Shown here: piece by piece, positions 25,640 through 34,055 of the stretch | Layout of the letters: each line of letters begins with the position of its first letter | Position numbering within the stretch: the first letter of the stretch is position 1 | Assembly: GCA_946550725.1 (NCBI GenBank) | Contig: CAMNQX010000015.1 | Span: forward strand, 1 to 46,188 | Reading direction: 5' to 3' | Length of the DNA stretch: 46,188 nt | Source of the DNA: an uncultured Clostridia bacterium | GTDB lineage: Bacteria > Bacillota > Clostridia > Oscillospirales > Oscillospiraceae | The notes under the pieces: generated by a model | What the model saw: only the letters and a program-made list of their open reading frames with translations | Databases searched by the model: none | What the model was told of the DNA's origin: nothing | Made by a program: the position numbers and the translations under genes

Positions 25640-26703
25640 CAGCGGTACTCCTTCGGCATGTCCTGGGCGTACATGGGGTCCAGCTCGATCTGCACCCAGT
25701 CCCCCCCGGCGCATTTCAGGCTGGTCACGTCGATGAGGGTCTCGATGGCCCCCACCCGCCCGATAATTTTGGCCCGCTGGTTGCCGACGCGGACAGCCAA
25801 GTCGTCGTTTTTGGGCGGGAAAAGGCGGGCCAGCAGCCCCTTCTTGCGGGGACGGCTCACGGAAAGTCCGTTTTGATACCCCACCGCCAGCGTGGCGACC
25901 CGGGTGGGCTTTTTGATCTTCACCGGACTTTCGTAGCCCACGGTGTGGCCCGCGGGAAGCCAGCGGATCTCCTCGATGGTGGCCTCGCAGTAGCCCACCC
26001 GCTGCAGCCCGTCGTTTTTCGTGCGCTTGCAGCGGCCCAGCAGAGCCGACCCCACCCGCACCGCGTCGAACCGGGCGAAGTCGTACCGCAAGGTGGAAAA
26101 GCTCCCCGCGGCGTGGACCGTGCCCGTCTCAAACCCGGCCCGGTGGACCTGCCGCACCACCTGGGTGAACGCGTCCAGTTGGGCGTTGATGCTTTTTTCG
26201 TTGGTGGAGCTGGACTGAAACTGGGTGTAAATGCCGGAGATCGCCACGTTTTGGAGGTTTTGGAACGCCGCCAGGATCTTGTCCGGCTCGGAGATGACAA
26301 ACCCGCCGTAGCCCATGCCGCTGTCCACCTGAATGTGGGCCTCGGCCACGGTGGAGCGGCTCTCCGCCAGGGAGTTGAGGGCCATGCCCGCCTCGGACGA
26401 GCCGATGGAGCAGATCACGTTCAGGTCCAGAAGCTGCTCCAGCTCCTGACGGTTCACCGTGGAGCGGAGCATGAGGATCTCCTCCTCCACCAGCCCCGCC
26501 TTGCGCAGCTTGGCCGCGTCCCCCGGCTCAGAGACGGCGAAACGGGTCACGCCGTGCTGGTGGAGCAGCCCCGCCATTTCCAGCAGGCCCGCGCCGCAGG
26601 CGTCCCCGGTCAAAACAGCGTAAATTTTGGCCTTCCCGGCCTTTTCCCGAATGGTTTTCAGATTGTTGACCACCGCTTGGCGGTCGATCACAAGGCGTTT
26701 CAT
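25639..26703 (-). CDS. Alanine-racemase-like protein lacking the PLP lysine
   Basis: 354 residues from MKRLVIDRQAVVNNLKTIRE. The fold is clearly that of alanine racemase: an N-terminal barrel (VDSGMGYGGF, GTVHAAGSFS, VRVGSALLGR) and a C-terminal beta domain (HTVGYESPVKIKKPTRVATL, AVGYQNGLS, VGAIETLIDVT). But the PLP-lysine motif, normally AVVKANAYGHG, here reads AVLTGDACGAG: Lys is Thr and the conserved His is Ala. It therefore cannot make the usual internal aldimine. It is coupled to dtd, which also deals with D-amino acids. Possible roles are D-Ala sensing or a moonlighting partner (inference). Confidence 0.85.
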   Translation of the reverse strand: MKRLVIDRQAVVNNLKTIREKAGKAKIYAVLTGDACGAGLLEMAGLLHQHGVTRFAVSEPGDAAKLRKAGLVEEEILMLRSTVNRQELEQLLDLNVICSIGSSEAGMALNSLAESRSTVAEAHIQVDSGMGYGGFVISEPDKILAAFQNLQNVAISGIYTQFQSSSTNEKSINAQLDAFTQVVRQVHRAGFETGTVHAAGSFSTLRYDFARFDAVRVGSALLGRCKRTKNDGLQRVGYCEATIEEIRWLPAGHTVGYESPVKIKKPTRVATLAVGYQNGLSVSRPRKKGLLARLFPPKNDDLAVRVGNQRAKIIGRVGAIETLIDVTSLKCAGGDWVQIELDPMYAQDMPKEYR

Positions 26704-26782
26704 GGCAAAGCCCCCTTTTTCTTTTTCAGCTTTGGCCCCATTGTAGCACAAAGCCCCCGCTGTTTCAAGCGAGGGGGTGTAT

Positions 26783-26811
26783 TTGACTTTCTCCGCGAAA
26801 TATGATACACT
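26783..26811 (+). promoter_or_regulatory. Promoter of the type I toxin mRNA
   Basis: TTGACT (26,783-26,788), 17 bases, TACACT (26,806-26,811). The predicted mRNA start leaves a leader of about 105 bases before the toxin ATG, containing a hairpin at 26,821-26,838 (GAAAACCC/GGGTTTTC). Confidence 0.65.
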
Positions 26812-26900
26812 CGAAAACAGGAAAACCCTTGGGTTTTCAGCGCTGCCAGTATTCGGTAGGCGGGCTAGCCCTTCCACCCGGAGGGGGTACCTCTTCTTGC

Positions 26901-26920
26901 CTCCTCCACGAGGGGAGGTG
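26901..26920 (+). promoter_or_regulatory. Ribosome binding site of the toxin, masked by a hairpin
   Basis: CTCCTC at 26,901-26,906 can pair with GAGGGGAG at 26,910-26,917 across a short loop. The second arm is part of GGGGAGGTGAT, the very strong ribosome binding site of the toxin. Hiding the site in the full-length mRNA is a usual feature of type I toxins. Confidence 0.6.
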
Positions 26921-26925
26921 ATGCC

Positions 26926-27012
26926 ATGGGGCTTACATACTCAGAGCTGTTTCAGTTCTGTCTTGTAGTCATCGGGATCATAAGCCTGTTTTTCCAGGCA
27001 AAAAAGAAGTAA
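26926..27012 (+). CDS. Small membrane toxin, holin-like / type I toxin family
   Basis: 28 residues. MGLTYSELFQFCLVVIGIIS continues into LFFQAKKK: one hydrophobic helix and a basic tail. This matches the putative holin-like toxins of Firmicutes (the TxpA/BsrG/YonT type), which damage the membrane when overproduced. GGGGAGGTGATGCC gives a very strong ribosome binding site. The stop codon lies in one arm of the terminator of the convergent antisense RNA. A promoter at 26,783-26,811 drives it. Confidence 0.85.
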   Translation: MGLTYSELFQFCLVVIGIISLFFQAKKK

Positions 27013-27091
27013 CCGCCACCCCTTCAAAAGTTGCGGTTACTTCTTAACCAATCTGCGAGGGGCTGACCGTCTACCGGCAGCGCCCTTTTCT
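27000..27091 (-). ncRNA. Antisense RNA antitoxin opposing the toxin mRNA
   Basis: On the minus strand a consensus promoter (see 27,098-27,126) should start RNA near 27,091. The RNA would end at a hairpin whose 13-bp arms are 27,003-27,015 and 27,033-27,045 (GCGGTTACTTCTT and complement), followed by TTTTTT complementary to 27,000-27,005. The product of about 90 bases overlaps the last codons and 3' UTR of the toxin mRNA, the arrangement of TxpA/RatA and BsrG/SR4 pairs. Confidence 0.8.
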
Positions 27092-27094
27092 ATT
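27058..27094 (+). terminator. Terminator of the toxin mRNA
   Basis: GGG-GCTG-CCG pairs with CGG-CAGC-CCC (with single-base bulges), followed by TTTTCTATTT on the plus strand. It lies inside the antisense RNA gene, so toxin mRNA and antisense RNA overlap by almost the whole length of the antisense RNA. Confidence 0.7.
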
Positions 27095-27097
27095 TGC

Positions 27098-27126
27098 AGT
27101 ATACTTGATTCAGCGGCGTTTGTCAA
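27098..27126 (-). promoter_or_regulatory. Promoter of the antisense RNA
   Basis: TTGACA (27,121-27,126), exactly 17 bases, TATACT (27,098-27,103) on the minus strand: near-perfect sigma-A consensus and stronger than the toxin promoter, as expected for an antitoxin RNA made in excess. It begins 8 bases after the terminator of the SLH gene. Confidence 0.88.
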
Positions 27127-27133
27127 GTATCAA

Positions 27134-27162
27134 AAGGACCCCCGGGAAACCCGGGGGTCCTT
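27134..27162. terminator. Strong bidirectional terminator after the large SLH gene
   Basis: 13-bp perfect stem (AAGGACCCCCGGG and complement) with an AAA loop. On the minus strand it is followed by TTG, after TCCTTTT, and it lies 37 bases after the SLH gene stop. It insulates that highly expressed gene from the antisense RNA promoter. Confidence 0.9.
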
Positions 27163-27198
27163 CGTTGTGCTTGGGGTTTGTGCTAGGGTGATTGCTGA

Positions 27199-29835
27199 TT
27201 ACTCAGCGACGGGGCGAACGATGACGTAGACCACGTCCACAGCGTCGGTGACGGTGGCGGAGGGAACGGTACCGTCGCCCAAGATCGCCACATAGGTGTT
27301 GTCGTCAGAGTCCTCGAAGCTGCCGTCCACCTTGCCGGTGGTGTAGGAGGACACAGCGCCGTCCTCGTCCAGGGTGATGGTGCGCATCTCGGTGGCATCA
27401 TCGAAGGTCACGAACTGACCGTTGATGGTCAGCACGCCGCCGCCCAGAACAGCCGCCTTCGCGGTGCTAAGCTCAATCGCGGCAGTGTCCAGAGTGTAGA
27501 CGTCGTCGCTGACAGAGCTGACCTTGTAGAAGCCATTCTTGGTGATCGCGGTGGCCTCGTTGGAGATCTTAATCTCCACCTTATCGCCCTTGTCATTGTA
27601 GGCGACCAGGACCTGGCACTCGTTGACGTTGTCGGTGTAGATGTCGGTGTGATCAGGCACGAAGAACATTTCCTTGCTCTCGGAACCCTTCAGGGCGGAG
27701 GCGGAGATGAACGCGTACTTGACAGCCTTGCCGCTCTCGCCGTAAGCCACAGCGGTGTTGACCTTATCGGTGTCGATCTTGGGAGCGTTCTTGTAGCCGG
27801 TGTACACGGTGTAGGTGGCCTCCGCGTCCTCGTCGGTGCGGTCGATCAGCTCAACGATGTACACGGTGGCGCTGTCGCCGGTCACGCCGGAAGCGATGGC
27901 GTTGGTGCCGTCCAGAGCAACGCTGGTCAGGGTCCGCAGGTTGTCGCTGTCAGCGGTCAGCACGTAGTTGCCGTCCTTGTTCACCTTGTAGGTGAAGAAG
28001 CCCTTCAGGATGTTGGCGTCGGCGGTGTTGCCCTCCACGAAGTTGCCGCTACCAATGATAGCGCTGCCCTTGGTCTCGGTGGTGCCGTCGAACTTCACGG
28101 AAGCCAGGGTCACGACGTCGGTGGTGCCGTCCGTAAACAGGACCTTGGCGGAAATCTTGCTGCCCTTGTCGAAGCCGCTGCCGGTGTTATCCTCGGTAAC
28201 GTCCATGACCAGGACCAGGTCCTTGCTGGCCTCTTCGCCAACAACGGCGGCGTAGCAGATCTTGCCGTCCTTGCCCAGGTAGAAGTCGTACTCGTTCTCG
28301 CCCTTGGCGATGGTGCCCAGAGCGTCGTTCACGCCGTACTCAACACCGGAAACGTCGTAGTCCTTGCCGCTCACCCGCAGGGTGGTGCCCTTGTAGGAAG
28401 CGACCTTGCCGGTCAGAGCCTTCTCCACCTTCTCGAAGGTGTGAGCAACAGTGGTGGTGCCATCGGTGGTCTTGGTCTCGGTGTACAGGACCACGTCGTC
28501 CTTAGCCAGGCCCTGATAGCCCTCCACGATACCGGCATCAGCCTGGATGGTCTTATCAGAGGAGCCAGCCAGCTTCACGGTAACAGTGGTCTTGTCGTCC
28601 TTGGTCTTGGAGGTGGGGTCTTCCTTCACGGTGTACACGGTGTAGGTGGTGATGCGGACGATGTCCACGTCGCCGTCGTCGTCGGTGTCGACCAGCTCAG
28701 CCTTGTCGCCGGAAGCCACGTCCACAGCGGTGGTGTTCTTGTCTTCGCCATTCACATAGTACTTCACAGTGGTGGCGTCCTTGTCATAGCCCACATAAGC
28801 CTTGTCCTTGGAATCCCAAACCTTGGCGGACTCGGTGTTGAACTTCACGCCGTCAGTGATGGTCTTCAGGACGCCGCTGGCGTCGCCAGCCAGACGGCTG
28901 GAAACCAGGTCGCCCACGGTGGCCTTGGTGATCTCGCCCTTGTCGTTGAACTCAACGCCGCTGGCCTTCACATAGAAGGAAGCCTTGGTGCCCACGTTGG
29001 CAGCGGTGGCAGCGATCTTCTTGCCGTTGGCAGGGATGGTGGAGGTGGCGTTGGCCACGTTACCGGTGTAGACAGCGTTGCCGTCCCCATTCACGCCGGT
29101 GATGGTCGCCTCGACCTTCACGATGGAGAAGGCCTTGTAAGCCAGGGTCTCGCCCTTGTCATACTCGCCGGAGGGAACGCGCTCGCCGGTCATGAAGTTC
29201 AGGGTGTACTTGGCGGTGACGGTCTGAGCCTCCAGGGCGTTGTAGACCATCTGAGCGGCCGCGTCGCGGGTGATGTTGTCGTTCTGCTTCAGGGAGATGC
29301 CGCTCAGCAGGCCGACGCTCTTGGCGCGGGTCATGATGTTGGTGGCCCAGTTGGCGTCGTTCTCATAACCCTCGATCTTGGAGTTGTAGCCCAGGCCGGT
29401 CAGCATGGTCTTGGCAGCAGCCACGACGCTGATGGGGTTGCCGGGGTTGTAGTTGCCGTCGGTGTCGCCGGAGACGCACTCGATGGAGTACAGGTACTCA
29501 ATGTAGCCCTGCGCCCAGTTCTTCTCGATGTCCTTCAGAGCGGGATAGTCGCTCTCGTACACCTTGGCGTCGGTCTCGCCGGTGAGAACGAAGAACACCA
29601 TCTTCGCCCAGGAGGCGCGGTCGATGTTGTTCGCGGGGGAGTAGGTGCCATCAGGCATGCCGCTGATGACGCCCAGGTCGACCATCAGGGAGACAGCGTC
29701 CTTGTTCTCGACGCTCGCCCAGTCGGTCAGGTCGGTAGCGACCTTCTTGGTTTCGGCGGCGGAAGCGATGGTGAACATCCCGAGGATCATCACCAGGGCC
29801 AGGCCCAGCGCCAAAACCTTCTTCAGGTTCTTCAT
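27199..29835 (-). CDS. Large SLH-domain surface (S-layer-like) protein
   Basis: 878 residues from the ATG at 29,833-29,835, 8 bases after AAGGAGG. The signal peptide is MKNLKKVLALGLALVMILGM ending TIASAA. Three SLH domains occupy residues ~28-200 (NKDAVSLMVDLGVISGMPDG, WAQGYIEYLYSIECVSGDTD, ATNIMTRAKSVGLLSGISL), which bind the cell-wall polymer. The remaining ~670 residues are acidic, Thr/Val/Asp/Gly rich and strand-like, with no catalytic motif and no cysteine-rich part. With its own strong promoter and terminator it is a good candidate for a main S-layer protein (inference). Confidence 0.9.
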   Translation of the reverse strand: MKNLKKVLALGLALVMILGMFTIASAAETKKVATDLTDWASVENKDAVSLMVDLGVISGMPDGTYSPANNIDRASWAKMVFFVLTGETDAKVYESDYPALKDIEKNWAQGYIEYLYSIECVSGDTDGNYNPGNPISVVAAAKTMLTGLGYNSKIEGYENDANWATNIMTRAKSVGLLSGISLKQNDNITRDAAAQMVYNALEAQTVTAKYTLNFMTGERVPSGEYDKGETLAYKAFSIVKVEATITGVNGDGNAVYTGNVANATSTIPANGKKIAATAANVGTKASFYVKASGVEFNDKGEITKATVGDLVSSRLAGDASGVLKTITDGVKFNTESAKVWDSKDKAYVGYDKDATTVKYYVNGEDKNTTAVDVASGDKAELVDTDDDGDVDIVRITTYTVYTVKEDPTSKTKDDKTTVTVKLAGSSDKTIQADAGIVEGYQGLAKDDVVLYTETKTTDGTTTVAHTFEKVEKALTGKVASYKGTTLRVSGKDYDVSGVEYGVNDALGTIAKGENEYDFYLGKDGKICYAAVVGEEASKDLVLVMDVTEDNTGSGFDKGSKISAKVLFTDGTTDVVTLASVKFDGTTETKGSAIIGSGNFVEGNTADANILKGFFTYKVNKDGNYVLTADSDNLRTLTSVALDGTNAIASGVTGDSATVYIVELIDRTDEDAEATYTVYTGYKNAPKIDTDKVNTAVAYGESGKAVKYAFISASALKGSESKEMFFVPDHTDIYTDNVNECQVLVAYNDKGDKVEIKISNEATAITKNGFYKVSSVSDDVYTLDTAAIELSTAKAAVLGGGVLTINGQFVTFDDATEMRTITLDEDGAVSSYTTGKVDGSFEDSDDNTYVAILGDGTVPSATVTDAVDVVYVIVRPVAE

Positions 29836-29902
29836 AGGAAATTCCTCCTTTTTAATTTTGACTTCCGGCGTTCGCAAGGAGCGCCTCCGTCTTACAGTGT
29901 GC

Positions 29903-29931
29903 ATGATACACCAGCCGTTTAAAAACGTCAA
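29903..29931 (-). promoter_or_regulatory. Promoter of the large SLH protein gene
   Basis: TTGACG (29,926-29,931), exactly 17 bases, TATCAT (29,903-29,908) on the minus strand, giving a leader of about 60 bases before the ATG. Near consensus, consistent with high expression. Confidence 0.8.
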
Positions 29932-29998
29932 TACATTTTGACGAAGTGTAACAGAAGTGAAATATTGCACGGAAGCGCGAGGGTAGACACACAGGTTT

Positions 29999-30115
29999 CG
30001 ATGGACCGGAGCGAGGGGCAAATTGGTAAGGCGGCGCAGCCGCCGCGATTCGCCCCGAGACGGAGGGAAGCGAAGCCGTCGTGTGTCCAACCCGAGCGTG
30101 ACAAGCGACGGGGTT
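29999..30115. repeat. Dispersed intergenic repeat, copy B (SLH-mnmG spacer)
   Basis: The 319-base spacer 29,836-30,154 holds no gene. It carries the SLH promoter, this repeat and the mnmG promoter. The repeat shares with copy A (14,065-14,175) the ordered blocks GATGGACCGGAGCGAGGGG, CCCCGAGACGGAGGGAAGC and GAGCGTGACA. Its inner part holds a GGCGGC/GCCGCC inverted pair around 30,031-30,045. Confidence 0.6.
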
Positions 30116-30126
30116 TGTGATATATT
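30098..30126 (+). promoter_or_regulatory. Putative promoter of mnmG-mnmA
   Basis: GTGACA (30,098-30,103), 17 bases, TATATT (30,121-30,126). The -35 lies within the last block of the dispersed repeat, so the repeat may supply part of the promoter. A second TATAAT overlaps at 30,126-30,131. Confidence 0.5.
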
Positions 30127-30154
30127 ATAATGTATCAAGCAAGGAGAGGATAAC

Positions 30155-31966
30155 ATGAGCTTTTACACCGCCGGGGAATTTGATATCGCGGTGATCGGCG
30201 CGGGGCACGCGGGGTGCGAGGCCGCGTTGGCCGCGGCGCGGCTGGGGCTGAACACCGTTTGCTTCGCGGTCAACCTGGACAGCGTGGGCAATATGCCCTG
30301 CAACCCCGCCATTGGCGGCGCGGGCAAGGGCCAGCTGGTGCGGGAGCTGGACGCCCTGGGCGGCGAGATGGGCAAAATCGCTGACGCCGCGGCCATCCAG
30401 TACCGTGTCCTGGGCCGGGGCAAAGGCCCCGCCGTGCGCTCCAGCCGCGCCCAGGCAGACCGGATGGAATACCGCAAGCGGATGAAGGCGGTTTTGGAGG
30501 GACAGGAAAACCTGCATTTGATCCAGGCGGAGATCGTGGAAATTCGCGCGAATGAAACGGGCGCGGTGTGCGGGGTGGTCACCGACAGCGGCGCACTATA
30601 TAAGGTAAGGGCGTGCGTCCTCGCCACCGGGACCTTCCTGGGCGGGCGCACCATCTGCGGCGAGGTCATCCGGGACAGCGGCCCGGACGGCTTAGCGGCG
30701 GCCACGCGGCTGACTGCGTCCCTCCAAGAGCTAAAACTGCCCCTGCGGCGGTTCAAGACAGGTACGCCGCCCCGGGTGCTGGGGCGCACCGTCGACTTCA
30801 GCAAAATGGAGGTGCAGGAGGGGGACGGGGACTTCCGGCCCTTCTCCGCCGCGTCGAAAAAACGGGAGGCGCAGGCGCGGTGTTACCTCACCTACACCAC
30901 GGCGGAGACCCACGCCATTATCCGGGCGAATCTCCACCGCTCCCCCCTATTTTCCGGGGTGATCGGGGGGGTAGGGCCGCGGTATTGCCCGTCCATTGAG
31001 GATAAGATCGTGCGCTTCGCGGACAAGGAGCGGCACCAGCTGTTTTTGGAGCCGATGGGGCTGGACACGGACGAGTGGTACATTCAGGGGCTGTCCAGCT
31101 CCCTGCCCGAGGAGGTCCAGCAGCAGATCGTCCACTCCATCCCCGGCCTGGAGGGGGCGCACATTACCCGGAGGGCTTACGCCATTGAGTACGACTGCAT
31201 CGACCCCACGGCGCTGAAGCCCAGCTTGGAGTGCAAGGCCGTCCCCGGCCTGTACGGCGCGGGGCAGTTCAACGGCACGTCGGGCTACGAGGAGGCGGCG
31301 GCCCAGGGGTTTTTGGCGGGGGTGAACGCCGCCCGGCAGCTCCGCGGGCAGAAGCCTGTGGTCTTGAACCGCTGGGACGGCTATATGGGCGTGCTCATCG
31401 ACGACCTGGTCACAAAGGGCACGAATGAGCCGTACCGCATGATGACCTCCCGGACGGAATACCGCCTCACCTGCCGGGAGGACAACGCCGACCTGCGGCT
31501 CACCCGGCTGGGGCATGAGATCGGGCTGGTGAGCGGGGAGACCCTGCGCCGGGTGGAAGAAAAGTACGCCGCGGTGGACGGGGAGATCAAGCGGCTGGAA
31601 AAGAAGGGGCTGGCGGCGGTGCTGCGCCGCCCCGAAATGAGCTATTTCGATCTGGACGACCCCGGACGGCCGGACTTGTCCCCCGAGGTGGTGGAGCAGG
31701 TGGAGATCTCGGTGAAATATGAGGGCTATATCCAGCGGCAGGAGCGGCAGATGGCGGAGCTGCGCCGCATGGAGCGCCACGCCCTGCCCGAGGACATGGA
31801 CTATTCGGACATTGACGGCCTGCGGCTGGAGGCCCGGCAGAAGCTGGCGACCATCAAACCCCGGAACCTGGGCCAGGCGGGGCGCATCTCCGGGGTGTCC
31901 CCCGCAGACCTTACTGCACTCATGTTTTATTTAGAGAAGCACAAGGGCGGTGACGCCCATGGGTGA
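30155..31966 (+). CDS. mnmG: tRNA uridine-5-carboxymethylaminomethyl(34) synthesis protein MnmG
   Basis: 603 residues. With MnmE it modifies the wobble uridine of several tRNAs. The FAD-binding [20 protein letters not shown], the [20 protein letters not shown] block, [20 protein letters not shown] and [20 protein letters not shown] (second signature) are all present. The C-terminal helical domain is intact ([20 protein letters not shown]). AAGGAGAGG precedes the ATG. It overlaps mnmA by 8 bases; having both wobble-U34 genes together is functionally coherent. Confidence 0.96.
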   Translation: MSFYTAGEFDIAVIGAGHAGCEAALAAARLGLNTVCFAVNLDSVGNMPCNPAIGGAGKGQLVRELDALGGEMGKIADAAAIQYRVLGRGKGPAVRSSRAQADRMEYRKRMKAVLEGQENLHLIQAEIVEIRANETGAVCGVVTDSGALYKVRACVLATGTFLGGRTICGEVIRDSGPDGLAAATRLTASLQELKLPLRRFKTGTPPRVLGRTVDFSKMEVQEGDGDFRPFSAASKKREAQARCYLTYTTAETHAIIRANLHRSPLFSGVIGGVGPRYCPSIEDKIVRFADKERHQLFLEPMGLDTDEWYIQGLSSSLPEEVQQQIVHSIPGLEGAHITRRAYAIEYDCIDPTALKPSLECKAVPGLYGAGQFNGTSGYEEAAAQGFLAGVNAARQLRGQKPVVLNRWDGYMGVLIDDLVTKGTNEPYRMMTSRTEYRLTCREDNADLRLTRLGHEIGLVSGETLRRVEEKYAAVDGEIKRLEKKGLAAVLRRPEMSYFDLDDPGRPDLSPEVVEQVEISVKYEGYIQRQERQMAELRRMERHALPEDMDYSDIDGLRLEARQKLATIKPRNLGQAGRISGVSPADLTALMFYLEKHKGGDAHG

Positions 31967-32960
31967 GACGATCGTTTTGGGCCTCTCCGGCGGGGTGGAC
32001 TCCGCCGTGGCGGCGTGGCTTTTGACCCAAGACGGGTACGAAGTCCACTGCGTCTATCTGGACAACGGCGTGGGCGATCCCGCTTCCGCCCAAGAGACCG
32101 CCGCCGCTCTGGGGCTACCCTTTCAGACGGTGGATATCCGCAAAGCCCTGGACACCAAGGTCTGCCGCCCCTTTTACGAGAGCTACCTCCGGGGGGAGAC
32201 CCCCTCCCCCTGCGCCCTTTGTAACCCCACAGTCAAGTTCCCCACTCTGCTGGCTGTTGCCGATGAGCTGGGGGCGCAGTTCGTGGCCACCGGGCACTAC
32301 GCCCGCGCCGAACACAGCCGTCTGCTCCGGGGACGAAGCGCCAACGACCAGTCCTACCTGCTGGCGCGGCTCACCAACCGGCAGTTAGAGCGCATCCTCT
32401 TCCCCCTCGGCGGCTATGAAAAGTCCGAAGTCCGCGCCTTGGCGGAGTCGGCGGGGTTGTCCGTGGCGCAAAAGCCGGACAGCATGGAAATCTGCTTCAT
32501 CCCCGACGACGATTACGCCGCGTGGCTGGATGCCTACGGTCCCACCCCGCCCCCCGGCGACTTTGTGGATGGCGAGGGCCGGGTGTTGGGCCGTCACCAG
32601 GGCGTCCACCATTACACTCTTGGGCAGGGTCGCGGCCTTGGGGTGTCCGGCCCGCACAAATATTACGTCGAAGCCATCCGCCCGGAGACCAACCAGATCG
32701 TTCTCGGCGACGGCGGCGGCCTGTTTGCCCAAACAGTGCGCTGCCGGGACGTGAACTGGCTGATGCCCTCCGCCGACCTCCCGCCCACCGTCTCCGCCCG
32801 CTTCCGCCACTCCAGGGACGAGACCGCCGCCACCCTGTTCCCTCAAAAAGACGGCACGCTGCTGGCGGAGACCCAAACGCCCGTCCGCGCCCCCACGCCG
32901 GGTCAATTAGCGGTGTTTTACGACGGCGAGGCGATGGTGTGCTCGGGGTGGATCGTGTAA
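31959..32960 (+). CDS. mnmA: tRNA-specific 2-thiouridylase MnmA
   Basis: 333 residues from the ATG at 31,959; a GTG three codons upstream is possible. It adds sulfur at position 2 of U34 in Lys, Glu and Gln tRNAs. The PP-loop [16 protein letters not shown], the first catalytic Cys in [18 protein letters not shown] and the second in [15 protein letters not shown] are visible, as is GHYARAEHS. It is a little shorter than the common 350-370 residues. Overlaps mnmG and probably shares its mRNA. Confidence 0.95.
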   Translation: MGETIVLGLSGGVDSAVAAWLLTQDGYEVHCVYLDNGVGDPASAQETAAALGLPFQTVDIRKALDTKVCRPFYESYLRGETPSPCALCNPTVKFPTLLAVADELGAQFVATGHYARAEHSRLLRGRSANDQSYLLARLTNRQLERILFPLGGYEKSEVRALAESAGLSVAQKPDSMEICFIPDDDYAAWLDAYGPTPPPGDFVDGEGRVLGRHQGVHHYTLGQGRGLGVSGPHKYYVEAIRPETNQIVLGDGGGLFAQTVRCRDVNWLMPSADLPPTVSARFRHSRDETAATLFPQKDGTLLAETQTPVRAPTPGQLAVFYDGEAMVCSGWIV

Positions 32961-32975
32961 ATTTGGATTTTCCCC

Positions 32976-33004
32976 TTGACAGACGGTTGACAACGCGGTA
33001 TAAT
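32976..33004 (+). promoter_or_regulatory. Consensus promoter of the tRNA-Gly gene
   Basis: TTGACA (32,976-32,981), exactly 17 bases, TATAAT (32,999-33,004): perfect consensus, ending 12 bases before the tRNA. Confidence 0.93.
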
Positions 33005-33016
33005 ACCACCGTTGTC

Positions 33017-33092
33017 GCGGGTGTAGCTCATCTGGTAGAGCGCCACCTTGCCAAGGTGGAGGTAGCGAGTTCGAGCCTCGTCACCCGCTCCA
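33017..33092 (+). tRNA. tRNA-Gly (anticodon GCC)
   Basis: 76 bases with encoded CCA (33,090-33,092). Acceptor arms GCGGGTG (33,017-33,023) and CACCCGC (33,082-33,088); anticodon stem CCACC/GGTGG around the loop TTGCCAA gives anticodon GCC; the T arm contains GTTCGAGCC. A dedicated promoter and terminator make it a single-gene unit. Confidence 0.97.
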
Positions 33093-33097
33093 AAAAG

Positions 33098-33128
33098 AAG
33101 GACGCATCATCAGATGCGTCCTTTTTTT
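33098..33128 (+). terminator. Terminator of tRNA-Gly
   Basis: 11-bp stem (AAGGACGCATC and complement), ATCA loop, followed by a run of T; it starts 6 bases after the tRNA. Confidence 0.95.
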
Positions 33129-33147
33129 GTTTCGCTTCGCTGTCCCC

Positions 33148-33585
33148 TCAAGGGGAAAAGGGCACGTCCACCGGGCCGCCTGAAACCAGCCCCTGCCTGT
33201 CTACAAAAAAGCCCTTCAAAAACGTCTCCTCTCTGGAGCGCGAATTTTCTACCGGAATACAGTATAATGCTACCCGAGAGGTATCATTTAATGCGATTTT
33301 AGGGTAACGTGTAACCCAATGGTCATAATTATGACCATCCAGGTCCGCTGTTTCCTGATCAAAAATCATATAATAACCATTCTTCGTAACCAAATCTAGA
33401 ACTTCTTCCACTTCCATCCCAACAAAATTATCGTGTCTGGCACAGATGTCAAAAAAGTGCCGTGTGTCAATATGATGCAAGTACATTTTCCACGCGGTAT
33501 CTTGGACCATGCACGCGCCGATCAGGATCGCCAGGATCAGGACAACGGTCACAATACACATTTTAGGCGTTAGTTTTTTCAACAT
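33148..33585 (-). CDS. Small membrane-anchored protein of unknown function
   Basis: 145 residues from MLKKLTPKMCIVTVVLILAI, chosen because AAAAGGAGG lies just upstream. One N-terminal membrane helix (IVTVVLILAILIGACMV) is followed by an outside domain of about 115 residues containing YLHHIDTRHFFDICARHDNF, GMEVEEVLDLVTKNGYYMIF and ALYCIPVENSRSREETFLKG. I do not recognise a family. It is followed by the tRNA terminator region and preceded by the bidirectional terminator at 33,631-33,666. Confidence 0.7.
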   Translation of the reverse strand: MLKKLTPKMCIVTVVLILAILIGACMVQDTAWKMYLHHIDTRHFFDICARHDNFVGMEVEEVLDLVTKNGYYMIFDQETADLDGHNYDHWVTRYPKIALNDTSRVALYCIPVENSRSREETFLKGFFVDRQGLVSGGPVDVPFSP

Positions 33586-33630
33586 CCCAGCCTCCTTTTG
33601 CGTTTTCCCTATCATATCAATCTCCAACAC

Positions 33631-33666
33631 AAAAAGCAAGCCGGGACAACGCCCGGCCTGCTTTTT
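33631..33666. terminator. Bidirectional terminator beside the deacetylase fragment
   Basis: Arms AAAAAGCAAGCCGGG and CCCGGCCTGCTTTTT (one mismatch) with a short loop. In the minus direction it terminates the deacetylase 3' fragment and ends in a T run. Confidence 0.85.
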
Positions 33667-33902
33667 TACGCTGGACACTGTCTTCCAGTGTGGTCGATGG
33701 TGTAGTTCCCCGGCAGGATCAGCTCGGAGATGGGCACCAGGGTGTAACCCTGCCCGATGAGGTTCTCTAAAATGCCGGGCAGCGCCTCGGGGGTGTGCTT
33801 AGCGGCGTTGTGGAAGAGGATGATAGACCCCGGCTGGACCTTGGAGGTCACCCGCTTGGTGATGTCGGCGGCGGACAGGTCCTTCCAGTCCAGGGAGTCA
33901 AC
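33666..33902 (-). pseudogene. 3'-end fragment of a polysaccharide deacetylase gene (duplicate)
   Basis: The 78 codons from VDSLDWKDLSAADITKRVTS to the stop encode the same residues as the C-terminus of the copy at 37,958-38,530. The DNA is nearly identical, with about nine differences clustered at both ends and a central stretch of more than 150 bases without change. Upstream (33,903 on) the similarity stops abruptly and the sequence becomes part of the XRE promoter region. It has no start and no deacetylase catalytic motifs, so it is a gene remnant. Confidence 0.88.
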
Positions 33903-33997
33903 ATCCGAAAGGGGTTCAACAAGCTTTATCCGCGTACTATAACAGATAACATCGAAGAATACCACCACAGCTTCGCCGGAAAACCCGTCAAAAGATG

Positions 33998-34026
33998 TTG
34001 CAAAATCCGACGAACGAGCGTATAAT
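33998..34026 (+). promoter_or_regulatory. Promoter of the XRE / ImmA-Fic operon
   Basis: TTGCAA (33,998-34,003), exactly 17 bases, TATAAT (34,021-34,026). AGGAGG lies at 34,041-34,046, before the ATG at 34,056. Confidence 0.8.
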
Positions 34027-34035
34027 ATATTATAC
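34020..34035. promoter_or_regulatory. Palindromic operator over the -10 box
   Basis: GTATAATATATTATAC is a perfect 16-base palindrome containing the whole -10 hexamer of this promoter. A palindrome in this place, directly upstream of an XRE regulator gene, is the expected site for autorepression (inference). Confidence 0.6.
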
Positions 34036-34055
34036 AAAATAGGAGGTGCAGCCCT

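Noticed and set aside
27649-29922. A 757-codon open frame on the plus strand, opposite the large SLH gene
   Set aside because: It is a shadow of the GC-rich SLH gene: low-complexity Gly/Val/His/Leu composition, no ribosome binding site, and the opposite strand has signal peptide, SLH domains, promoter and terminator.
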